A stretch of DNA of 6,994 nt, from NCBI GenBank assembly GCA_937921805.1, contig CAKZUS010000132.1, forward strand, positions 1-6,994, in the 5' to 3' direction. This document shows positions 1 through 5,390 of the stretch, piece after piece; the stretch's first letter is position 1, and every line of letters starts with the position of its first letter. A program made the translations under genes and the position numbers. A model generated the notes under the pieces. It did no database searches and was not told where the DNA came from. It saw only the letters and a program-made list of their open reading frames with translations. The stretch comes from an uncultured Granulosicoccaceae bacterium. Lineage in GTDB: Bacteria > Pseudomonadota > Gammaproteobacteria > JABXHR01.

Positions 1-173
1 GCGGTTGTGGCTTCGGCGATGATTTCTGTGGTGGTCTCTTCAAGAGACATCACTAACGTTAGCGGGGTGGATTCTCCCTCAACTATGTTTACCAACCCTG
101 GAAATTCTGCTTCCGCGTCTTCCCTGGAGCTATATACCCCATAAACGATTTCATTGGAGTCCAAAAGTTTCAT
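1..173 (-). CDS. Unknown protein, N-terminal 57 residues (cut by window edge)
   Basis: An open frame starts with ATG at 173 and runs off the left edge without a stop. The ATG overlaps the TGA stop of the upstream gene (ATGA, 170-173), and an AAGGA ribosome binding site lies 7 bases upstream (181-185), so the start is well supported. The visible part begins MKLLDSNEIVYGVYSSREDA and continues as an acidic, Thr- and Glu-rich stretch containing several consecutive threonines. I do not recognise it. Its position, two genes after the tail tube, is where siphophages often carry tail assembly chaperone genes. If the preceding gene is a tail fibre, it could instead be a fibre-associated or fibre-assembly protein. 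The sequence decides neither. It is clearly the next gene of the same operon. Confidence 0.75.
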   Translation of the reverse strand, partial: MKLLDSNEIVYGVYSSREDAEAEFPGLVNIVEGESTPLTLVMSLEETTTEIIAEATT

Positions 174-1057
174 GAGATTATCCTTGCGGCAGTGATGTAC
201 AAAGGTGCGAAACCGTTGTTGACAATGATCGGTTGCGCTTCAGCGAAGCCCACCTCAATGGGAATCAGGATCGAATTGACGTAATGCACCGAGCCATTGC
301 CGTAATTACTGCCAGCTAGCGCGATGTTTCTGGCCCCCAAAATTGGATTATCGTATTGCGGCACAACAGGACTGACAGAAGTATTAGGTACCCAAACACC
401 TCCAAAATGCGCGCCGGTTCGTCGCCGTATCACGTCGATAAATGTTCTTCGCTCCGCGTGCGGCGCATACCCGACCCCATAGTTCAGCTCTAAGTATCTT
501 TGACCGCCAAACTTCGAGTGCCAGCCGATACCCGGTGCGCGCTTTGGTACGATAGGCAGGTATCCCCAGCAAGGCCCTTCGTCGGTTTCATACATAACCG
601 CACTAGAATCAATCGCCTCAGCATATACGTTGGTAGTGTCTGTTGAGACCCACACTCCCTGAGCGTTTTGAGTGACCGAGGGGAGTGCGGCGTCATCCCG
701 TCTGTCAGATCGCCAAGTGGCGTCCGTAAACCCGCTGAGGTATCTACCCAATCTCTTCCCTGGGTGAAGCATCAACGGTTCCTCAAAAGCTTCTCCGAAT
801 GTAGTAGGTCTAGTGCCTCGCATCGCCGCCACCGCGTCTGAAGCCTGCGTAATGAGTTGCTGCGCATCCCCGCTCAACTCCGACAGCACCCCGTCAATCG
901 TCTCAGCGCTCCCATCGGTCAGATACTTCGCGCGGAAATCCGCCAGAGTTTTCGGGACACTCGCAACGACCTCGCCGCCCGAGAGGGTTACGTCAGCACT
1001 CCCATTCACCAGTGCATTCAGCCGTGCTACGTCTGCTTTAAAAGCATTTAAATCCAT
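170..1057 (-). CDS. Putative tail fibre or receptor-binding structural protein (295 aa)
   Basis: The start ATG (1055-1057) lies 2 bases after the TAG of the tail tube gene, with GGGAGG about ten bases upstream inside the end of that gene. Residues 1-80 look mostly helical: MDLNAFKADVARLNALVNG, then VTLSGGEVVASVPKTLADF, then a Gln/Ala-rich helix ending near AAMRG. The VNG...GGEVVASVPKTLADF stretch resembles the short N-terminal attachment segments of phage tail fibres and spikes; this is an impression, not a search result. Residues 85-295 are rich in Gly, Tyr, Trp, Pro and Asn (for example GPCWGYLPIVP, FGGQRYLELNYGVGYAPH, FGGVWVPN, LAGSNYGNGSVHYVN), as expected of a beta-rich binding domain. 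No catalytic motif is evident. Placement directly after the tail tube suggests a tail-associated virion protein. The adhesin role is an inference; an unknown tail protein is equally possible. Confidence 0.5.
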   Translation of the reverse strand: MDLNAFKADVARLNALVNGSADVTLSGGEVVASVPKTLADFRAKYLTDGSAETIDGVLSELSGDAQQLITQASDAVAAMRGTRPTTFGEAFEEPLMLHPGKRLGRYLSGFTDATWRSDRRDDAALPSVTQNAQGVWVSTDTTNVYAEAIDSSAVMYETDEGPCWGYLPIVPKRAPGIGWHSKFGGQRYLELNYGVGYAPHAERRTFIDVIRRRTGAHFGGVWVPNTSVSPVVPQYDNPILGARNIALAGSNYGNGSVHYVNSILIPIEVGFAEAQPIIVNNGFAPLYITAARIIS

Positions 1058-1059
1058 TG

Positions 1060-2067
1060 CTACACCGCCTCCCGCGTCAATTGAATATTGGTGCCCTCGG
1101 CCTGGCTATACAGCGCCTGCCAGTTGAATTGCTGTATCACGTCGTCGTCGGCGCGGGTGTCGGGTGTGCCGCCTTCTAGCACAATGCGCGGGATCATGAC
1201 GGTGTACTTGTTGCCCGCCGGATCTTGCATCGCAAATTCAAGCGAGAGCTCTTCTTTTGTCAGTGCCGCGCGCTGGTAACGAGCGTCTGATAAATACAGG
1301 CTGATTGAGCCGGTTAAATTAGACATGCCACGGCGTGGGCAGATAGCGCGATCCGAGCCGACGGCATAGCGAGCCGATACGTTGTTGCTTAGCTGCAAAT
1401 CAATCCCGCTGCACACTCCGACCGCTTCTCCGCCAATTTTTACCGCTCCCGAAAAAGCGTCGAGAGTCTGCGGGTGGTTGTTGCCTTCATTTACGGCCCC
1501 GGGCCATTGGTCGTTGATGATGTGATCAATACTCTGGCTAATCTCTCTGCTAACGAGCGTGCTACCCGTTGGCGCGGCGGCTAGATAGTCCCCGCCTTTG
1601 GCGATGATCTGCCAGCCTGTCGTTATCTGCGCGTCCGACTCGCCCACCTGCAGGCCCAGCGTCCACTGATTGACTAAGCAGCCACTTACGACCAAAAAGG
1701 GATGGTCTTCCAGGTCCGAAAAGTGCCGGATTGCGCTAAACGAGCTCTTACTTGTACCCGGGGCCAGCACATGGCCCGCGCCCGATACCTCCCACAGGCC
1801 CATAAACGCCTGCTGTAGCAAAAAATCGAAAGTACTGAACTCCAAATCTGCGTTAATATCACCGCTCGCGGTGTGTACGCCTCGGTTAATCGCCTCGATT
1901 TGCCGGTCATCGCGCACTCTGTTGGAGACGCTGTGTCCTTGGCTGGGGGCGAGCGTGCACCCCGTTTCGGGTACCTCTGCGTAATTACCACCCGCGGCGG
2001 TGCCGTAGACGTCTTCAGGGGCGATATACAGCGTGTGGCGGCTGCTATCTGTCGGGCATGTGGTCAT
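1060..2067 (-). CDS. Phage tail tube protein (major tail protein)
   Basis: This is the subunit that polymerises into the inner tail tube through which DNA passes. The 335-residue product shows the pattern of the Phage_tube_2 family: an N-terminal LYIAPEDVYGTAAGG (13-27), then SNRVRDDRQIEAINRG (48-63), then ASGDINADLEFSTFDFLLQQAF (68-88), and a repeated beta-rich second half with a related block near 225-262 (SNNVSARYAVGSD, LTGSISLYLSD). It lies directly after the tail terminator, the standard order. I chose the ATG at 2065-2067. A longer in-frame ATG at 2118 would add 17 residues unlike this family (MRCVLVCAYLPFLEYIT) and overlap the upstream gene by 40 bases, whereas the shorter start lies 11 bases after that gene's TAG. 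Only a weak AGAG sits upstream of the start, surprising for an abundant protein and suggesting coupling to the terminator gene. The family call is strong; the exact start is likely. Confidence 0.88.
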   Translation of the reverse strand: MTTCPTDSSRHTLYIAPEDVYGTAAGGNYAEVPETGCTLAPSQGHSVSNRVRDDRQIEAINRGVHTASGDINADLEFSTFDFLLQQAFMGLWEVSGAGHVLAPGTSKSSFSAIRHFSDLEDHPFLVVSGCLVNQWTLGLQVGESDAQITTGWQIIAKGGDYLAAAPTGSTLVSREISQSIDHIINDQWPGAVNEGNNHPQTLDAFSGAVKIGGEAVGVCSGIDLQLSNNVSARYAVGSDRAICPRRGMSNLTGSISLYLSDARYQRAALTKEELSLEFAMQDPAGNKYTVMIPRIVLEGGTPDTRADDDVIQQFNWQALYSQAEGTNIQLTREAV

Positions 2068-2078
2068 GGTTATGTACT

Positions 2079-2474
2079 CTAAAAATGGTAAATACGCGCA
2101 GACCAATACACATCGCACGAGACACGGTAATACCCGTCCTCTATGCGTCCTGGTCGGCGGCTAAAGTCACTAAAACGGACAACCTGCCCGTCAAACTTGC
2201 ACGACGCACCGCGCCGAAAATGAGATCGGATCAAATCCGCGTAGTCGGTCCCGTCTCGGGTTCCGGTGTCCGGCTCTAGATAGAAATCGAACTGAATCAG
2301 GCCATCTGAATAATCAAAGCCATTGGCCGCTTGGGTGTGCTGCCCGGGCAAAACATGTACGCGCACATGGGGCCCGTTTGCCTCGGTGCGCTTGTTTTCC
2401 CACACGATGGGCAAAGCGATGCCCAGGCCCTCAATCCGTGAGACGAGGGCCGCGTGTATTTTTGATTCACTCAT
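2079..2474 (-). CDS. Phage tail terminator protein (DUF4128-like)
   Basis: Tail terminators form a ring that ends tail-tube polymerisation and joins the finished tail to the head. The 131-residue product has the layout of the DUF4128/lambda gpU-like family: an N-terminal helix (ESKIHAALVSRIEGLG), the segment LPIVWENKRTEANGPHVRVH (21-40) where WEN plus a proline/histidine strand is typical, a second strand pair (GLIQFDFYLEPDTGT), a helix (DYADLIRSHF), and C-terminal strands ending GYYRVSCDVYW. Its length is usual for the family. The start ATG overlaps the stop of the gp10-like gene by four bases (ATGA, 2471-2474) and no good ribosome binding site is seen, so translation is probably coupled. 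Its place between a gp10-like protein and the tail tube fits the role. Confidence 0.88.
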   Translation of the reverse strand: MSESKIHAALVSRIEGLGIALPIVWENKRTEANGPHVRVHVLPGQHTQAANGFDYSDGLIQFDFYLEPDTGTRDGTDYADLIRSHFRRGASCKFDGQVVRFSDFSRRPGRIEDGYYRVSCDVYWSARIYHF

Positions 2475-2857
2475 CGCTGATATTTGCGCCGCAAGCCCTC
2501 TGCAACGCGCCGGATATTGCGCCGCGCCATGCCGTTGGGCGCTTTGCGGGATGTTCCGCGCTCCAGGGCATCGATATACGGGAGATTGTTGGTCAGATAC
2601 ACGACATCATTCGGGCCGCTATCGAGCACACCCGCCCGGGCCTCTGCACCGGTTACGGCCTCGGTTCTTACGCCCTCAATCTCGCCTTGGGCGGGCGCGC
2701 TTTTAGAAAATTGCCAATTGCCCCGCGCACGGCCAGAGAGGACCGGGGTATCCGATATAGCGCCGCTAAACGCTTCCACGGCTGCACCCTTGCGCACCCG
2801 TTCCAAGGCCCGCATCAGGCCTAAGCGATAGCCTCGGACGCCGCGCGCTGCACTCAT
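2471..2857 (-). CDS. HK97 gp10-like tail completion/neck protein
   Basis: Members of this family act at the head-tail interface or tail completion stage of siphophages. The 128-residue product has the two usual signatures: a TPVLSGRARGNW segment (37-48; families typically show TPV-[DL]-[ST]-G-R-R-N-W) and, near the C-terminus, YLTNNLPYIDALERG (87-101) followed by SRKAPNGMARRNIRRV (103-118), matching the 'NxLPYxxxLExGxSxxAPxGM' block. The ends are basic, with a KYQR tail. The start ATG at 2855-2857 overlaps the TGA of the head-closure gene by four bases, and the stop overlaps the terminator start in the same way, so the gene sits in a tightly coupled trio. The ribosome binding site is weak (GAGA). 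Confidence 0.9.
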   Translation of the reverse strand: MSAARGVRGYRLGLMRALERVRKGAAVEAFSGAISDTPVLSGRARGNWQFSKSAPAQGEIEGVRTEAVTGAEARAGVLDSGPNDVVYLTNNLPYIDALERGTSRKAPNGMARRNIRRVAEGLRRKYQR

Positions 2858-3219
2858 GCGCGTCTCAAGTGCAGGGTGTACAGCACCGCATTACCCGCCG
2901 GTGCCAGCGTCTCGACGCCGACAATGTTGTACGTGTCGAGACGCGTCAAGACCTTCGCCCCAATCATTGGCGCGATGCCTTCGGCGCTCAAATAGGCTTT
3001 TTTGTCCCCATCAATCACATCATCCCCGCCATCTCTTTTGTCTGGCCGCTTGTCGAACAACGCGACGCGGATCGAATCCATTCGCTGCTGCGACGCGTCA
3101 TAGCGCCCTTGCACGGGGTCGTATTCGCCGCGTAGGGTCGTGATCATCTCCGCCGCAAAGCCGTACACCCCAAGCAGGCGGGTAGCGGACTTCGCAGCGC
3201 GGGCATATACATCTGTCAT
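2854..3219 (-). CDS. Head closure / neck protein (head-tail joining)
   Basis: The 121-residue product probably forms the ring that seals the connector after DNA packaging and presents the surface for tail attachment. The features are a helical N-terminus (MTDVYARAAKSATRLLGVYG), a beta strand run, the segment GDKKAYLSAEGIAP (71-84), and a C-terminal strand pair with YNIVGVETLAPAGNAVLY (97-114) ending in HLRR. The 'D-K-K-A-Y-L-S-A-E-G' block with a late 'Y-x-I-V-x-V-x-x-L-x-P-A-G' block is what I know from phage head-closure proteins next to DUF4128 terminators. An acidic/basic loop, DKRPDKRDGGDDVIDGD (56-72), is likely exposed. The start overlaps the preceding stop by four bases (3216-3219). 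The functional call rests on motif and gene order. Confidence 0.78.
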   Translation of the reverse strand: MTDVYARAAKSATRLLGVYGFAAEMITTLRGEYDPVQGRYDASQQRMDSIRVALFDKRPDKRDGGDDVIDGDKKAYLSAEGIAPMIGAKVLTRLDTYNIVGVETLAPAGNAVLYTLHLRRA

Positions 3220-3527
3220 GCGTGCACCGTGAGTTGATAGTTTTCGTTCTGGATATCGCCGTCAGCAAATTGCACGGCTAGACGCAGCAAATAGACCCCC
3301 AGCAGCCTTTCAGTCACCTGCGCACCAATCTGTGCAGCCCCTGCTGTGAAGGCTCCAGAGGCCTCTACAACGTCTTGCGCGGTGTCTTTGTAGAGGGTCC
3401 ATGTGGCGTCATAGATCGCTGCCTCTCCCGCCTCGTCTTCGACTTGTAGGCGGACGGTGAACGCATCGCCGCGCGTGATCTTATTCAGCGCGTCGTGTTG
3501 CTGCAGGATCACTTTATTGATTCGCAT
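3216..3527 (-). CDS. Small beta-rich (Ig-like) virion protein candidate
   Basis: I do not recognise a named family. The 103-residue product alternates short strands: NKITRGDAFTVRLQVED, then AAIYDATWTLYKD, then a turn-rich middle, then VYLLRLAVQFADG and NYQLTVHA. The 'RGD-x-F-x-V-x-L-x-V-x-D' start and the later 'G-x-Y-x-L-x-L' strand are the pattern of small Ig-like or beta-sandwich domains found in phage accessory and baseplate proteins. The start ATG (3525-3527) overlaps the end of the upstream gene by 14 bases and has a GAGG ribosome binding site 9 bases upstream. The stop overlaps the head-closure start (ATGA). The tripeptide RGD at residues 19-21 is probably coincidental. It may be a decoration or neck-accessory subunit; this is inferred only from fold pattern and position. 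Confidence 0.72.
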   Translation of the reverse strand: MRINKVILQQHDALNKITRGDAFTVRLQVEDEAGEAAIYDATWTLYKDTAQDVVEASGAFTAGAAQIGAQVTERLLGVYLLRLAVQFADGDIQNENYQLTVHA

Positions 3528-4053
3528 CGCGCACTACCTCAATGTTTACAGAGCGTTGGTGTATTGATAGGGGCAAGCTCCTGCGCTGCACAGATAGCCG
3601 TGCTGAGCGATGCACCACACCCACCTCCACGACGACGTGCCGGTTGATTTGTTGGACGGATTTCAAAAATTGCGGGTCTTGCTTGAGCTCGTGCAAAACC
3701 ACGGATTGATCCAATGACAACCCCGCCAACTCATCGCGCACAATGGCTCTGATGCTGTCGGGGCGGGACTGATCAATAGCGGTCTTTACCGCCACCATAT
3801 CTAAATCTAAATTAACTTGATCATTGATGCCGTATTTGCGCATCATCGCCGCTGAGAACACGGTGTACTTGTTATTGTCTCTCAAATCTGTTAGAGACAG
3901 CCAAACGTTCGTCTTCGGGTATTGCGCCGATACGCGCTCCACTCTCTCTACGCACACATCAAACGCCTGCTCAATTGTGATATCACTGTTCGCCCGTATC
4001 AGCACGGGGATGGACACAATGTTGAGCGTCTTTATATAGTCTTGGAACTCCAT
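3514..4053 (-). CDS. Unknown 179-residue protein in head-tail gene cluster
   Basis: No family is recognised. The N-terminal half is mixed alpha/beta: MEFQDYIKTLNIVSIPVLIR, then SDITIEQAFDVCVERVERV, then NVWLSLTDLRDNNKYTVFSA. The middle (about 80-140) is acidic and helical, with LDLDMVAVKTAIDQSRPDSI and VVLHELKQDPQFLKSVQQ. The last 40 residues are strand-like and basic (VVVEVGVVHRSARLSVQRRS then SVNIEVVRDANQ). No signal peptide, membrane segment or catalytic motif is evident. The ATG at 4051-4053 is the only ATG near the frame's beginning. No ribosome binding site lies at normal distance; a full AAGGAG lies 31 bases upstream, beyond a strong hairpin described separately. The gene lies between the coiled-coil gene and the beta-rich gene, so it is probably a virion or assembly protein, but this is inference. 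Confidence 0.8.
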   Translation of the reverse strand: MEFQDYIKTLNIVSIPVLIRANSDITIEQAFDVCVERVERVSAQYPKTNVWLSLTDLRDNNKYTVFSAAMMRKYGINDQVNLDLDMVAVKTAIDQSRPDSIRAIVRDELAGLSLDQSVVLHELKQDPQFLKSVQQINRHVVVEVGVVHRSARLSVQRRSLPLSIHQRSVNIEVVRDANQ

Positions 4054-4054
4054 A

Positions 4055-4091
4055 CTAAAGCGCCCCGCCGAAGCGGGGCACCCTCTCCTTA
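4055..4091 (-). promoter_or_regulatory. Shine-Dalgarno plus UUCG hairpin, translation control element
   Basis: In the minus-strand RNA, the stop codon of the coiled-coil gene is merged with a Shine-Dalgarno sequence (TAAGGAG, 4091-4085). It is followed at once by a stem-loop with seven Watson-Crick pairs, GCCCCGC (4079-4073) with GCGGGGC (4068-4062), closed by a C(UUCG)G tetraloop, a well-known ultra-stable cap. The stem can extend to twelve contiguous pairs (4084-4057) with three G-U wobbles. The next start codon is at 4053, 31 bases from AAGGAG but only three unpaired bases from the hairpin foot. Folding would bring the two together, as described for some phage T4 genes. A nine-codon frame, GTG (4081) to TAG (4055), also spans the hairpin. 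A terminator role is less likely because only three U residues follow. Confidence 0.65.
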
Positions 4092-4682
4092 GAGTACTGG
4101 CGCTTCTTGCGCATCGGTGGATTTACCGAACAGCGAATCAATATCTGTCATCGCACTGGCAAACATGGCGGGCACCCCCTCAGTCAGGGTAGTGGCCCAC
4201 TCCGTCAAGTCGGACACACCGGTTTCAAGCGCTCGCACACGATCCTTGAGTGAGCTGATCTGGGTTTGCAGGTTGCTGCGCACCGTCTCAACGAGAGTGC
4301 TCAACGTAGTGCCCTGCGCAATGCGGTCTTGCACTTCTTTGTTCATCGCGGTTTCGAGCGTCTCGACGGCCACGGTGGCCGCATCAATCAGCGTCTTGTT
4401 AGAGGCGACATTCGCAATAATGGAATCCAAGAAGGGTTGTAATTCGATCTTCCCATCTTTCTTGCCATCGAGGCTCTCCACCGCGCTGAAAAACAGCTTG
4501 TGCATGTTCTCCAGGTCGGCCAGCTTTTGCGTGCTGTCGCCTTTGCTGTCGTTGATTTTCTGCTCGAGCAGGGCGAATTGCCCGTCCATGTACCACTTTG
4601 CGGTAGTTTGCGCGTCGAGCGAGAGTTTCTGCATGGTCGCCAGCATTTGCTGAGCGGATTCCTGACTTAGGGTTTGAGACAT
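4089..4682 (-). CDS. Coiled-coil protein of unknown function (197 aa)
   Basis: No family is recognised with confidence. The protein is almost entirely helical, rich in Gln, Ala, Thr, Leu and Glu. Residues 1-66 contain MSQTLSQESAQQMLATMQKL and a Gln/Lys-rich helix. Residues 71-88 hold a Gly/Lys/Asp loop, LDGKKDGKIELQPF. Residues 100-165 show heptad-like spacing of hydrophobic residues (AVETLETAMNKEVQDRI, LVETVRSNLQTQISSLKDRV, ALETGVSDLTEW), typical of an oligomeric coiled coil. The C-terminus is short and acidic. I chose the ATG at 4680-4682; an upstream in-frame ATG at 4742 would add 20 residues (MAGRDRN...) and overlap the membrane-protein gene by 76 bases instead of 16. Neither start has a good ribosome binding site. 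The coiled coil suggests a fibrous or oligomeric accessory structural protein; chaperone or scaffold roles are also possible. Confidence 0.75.
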   Translation of the reverse strand: MSQTLSQESAQQMLATMQKLSLDAQTTAKWYMDGQFALLEQKINDSKGDSTQKLADLENMHKLFFSAVESLDGKKDGKIELQPFLDSIIANVASNKTLIDAATVAVETLETAMNKEVQDRIAQGTTLSTLVETVRSNLQTQISSLKDRVRALETGVSDLTEWATTLTEGVPAMFASAMTDIDSLFGKSTDAQEAPVL

Positions 4683-4873
4683 ACTAAATATCCAGTAATT
4701 AAAAGGTCCAGCACTTGGAGCATTACGATCACGGCCAGCCAAACATGGCTAGACACCGGCTCGCCACATCGGCAATTTGGCTGGCGTTGGTTGTCGATGT
4801 ATTCTTTGGCACGGGCGCACGCCAGCACCTGCAGGGCTGCAATAGCAGCCAGCAAAGGTTCTTCTTTTTTCAT
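4667..4873 (-). CDS. Small membrane protein of unknown function (68 aa)
   Basis: The product has a short charged N-terminus (MKKEE), a moderately hydrophobic helix (PLLAAIAALQVLACA, 6-20), a polar loop with Cys-Arg-Cys (RQPNCRCGEP, 30-39), and a strong transmembrane segment from about residue 43 to 65 (VWLAVIVMLQVLDLLITGYL). Four cysteines lie at 19, 34, 36 and 65. I chose the ATG at 4871-4873, 14 bases after the connector's TAA. A longer ATG at 4924 would overlap the connector gene by 37 bases. There is no Shine-Dalgarno sequence; the start is preceded by seven consecutive A residues, so initiation may use coupling or an A-rich leader. A membrane protein between connector and neck genes is unusual. 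Size and layout allow a holin-like role, but no lysis gene is nearby and there is no direct support. Confidence 0.62.
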   Translation of the reverse strand: MKKEEPLLAAIAALQVLACARAKEYIDNQRQPNCRCGEPVSSHVWLAVIVMLQVLDLLITGYLVCLKP

Positions 4874-4887
4874 TGTTTTTTTGGGAG

Positions 4888-5388
4888 TTAGACGCGCGTC
4901 AACGTGAGCGGCAACGTCTCCCATCTGATCAAATCCCGCAAATGCGCCTCCACCCCCGCAAAAGAGTGCTGCACCGTCGCGTCTGGGTCATACTCGAGCT
5001 CAATTACGTCAATCTTTTCACGCTTGATGCCGGTCTTGATGGTATCGGGCAAGAGGTCGTAGTTGAGGGCTTTGATCGCTAACACAAGCTGCGCGCGCTC
5101 CAGGTTCCACGGGATTCGGTCAGGTGGGTACAACTCCCCAGGCGTGGGATAGCCCACCACATCGCGGCGCGGCCACTGCAGGGGCTGGTTATCCGTGGCC
5201 TTTTCCCCGAGGTACCGATTACCTAGCGATTCCAGGTAATCCATCGCTTTGACAAGCAGCACAATGCAATCATCATCGGATTCAGGTAGGTCGACGCCTC
5301 GGTACTGCGCGTGGCTGCGCAATTGCTCAACCGTCGCGTAGCTATTGGCAAACTGCCGACCCTGCCCGTCTTCGATGAAGATTTCCAT
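4888..5388 (-). CDS. Head-tail connector/adaptor, 'DnaT-like ssDNA-binding' family
   Basis: This family is widely annotated in databases as putative DnaT-like ssDNA-binding protein, but in phage structural operons it sits where gp6-type adaptors, which bind under the portal ring, are found. The 166-residue product carries the family hallmarks in order: ANSYATVEQLRSHAQYRGVD (14-33; the N-S-Y-A-T/S start and 'aRG' helix end), LLVKAMDYLESLGNRYLGEK (44-63), QPLQWPRRDVVGYP (68-81), and a helix ERAQLVLAIKALNYDLLPDT (97-116). The C-terminal 50 residues (KREKIDVIELEYDPD...) form strands. The start ATG (5386-5388) lies 2 bases after the preceding TAA, with only a weak GAGAG upstream. Family membership is well supported. 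The adaptor function is inferred from gene order and knowledge of the family. Confidence 0.88.
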   Translation of the reverse strand: MEIFIEDGQGRQFANSYATVEQLRSHAQYRGVDLPESDDDCIVLLVKAMDYLESLGNRYLGEKATDNQPLQWPRRDVVGYPTPGELYPPDRIPWNLERAQLVLAIKALNYDLLPDTIKTGIKREKIDVIELEYDPDATVQHSFAGVEAHLRDLIRWETLPLTLTRV

Positions 5389-5390
5389 TT

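Noticed and set aside
1686..1991. Minus-strand 101-codon frame inside the tail tube gene
   Set aside because: It is out of frame within a well-supported tail tube gene, its product is Arg-rich and lacks motifs.
2068..2118. Longer start for the tail tube gene at 2118
   Set aside because: The added 17 residues are unlike family N-termini and the longer start overlaps the terminator gene by 40 bases.
2323..2857. Several overlapping plus-strand open frames of 115-148 codons
   Set aside because: They lie opposite the gp10-like and terminator genes, whose products have recognisable family motifs. The plus-strand products are Arg/Pro/Ala-rich with no motif.
3465..3473. RGD tripeptide in the small beta-rich protein as a cell-adhesion signal
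   Set aside because: The motif is a common chance tripeptide, lies at the start of a strand typical of such domains, and there is no context for integrin binding in a bacterial phage.
4057..4084. Hairpin as a rho-independent terminator
   Set aside because: The stem is strong, but the following sequence is UUU-AGU with no real U-tract, and the next gene of the same operon starts within three bases. Not fully excluded, but less likely than a translation element.
4117..4653. Open frame of 178 codons on the plus strand
   Set aside because: It is antisense to the coiled-coil gene, has Ser/Ala/Val-rich low-information content with no motif, and would oppose every gene in the operon. It arises from codon bias of the real gene.
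4874..4886. Seven-A run before the membrane-protein start as a frameshift site
   Set aside because: It lies after the connector's TAA stop and before the next ATG, so no ribosome elongating either frame would normally shift there.
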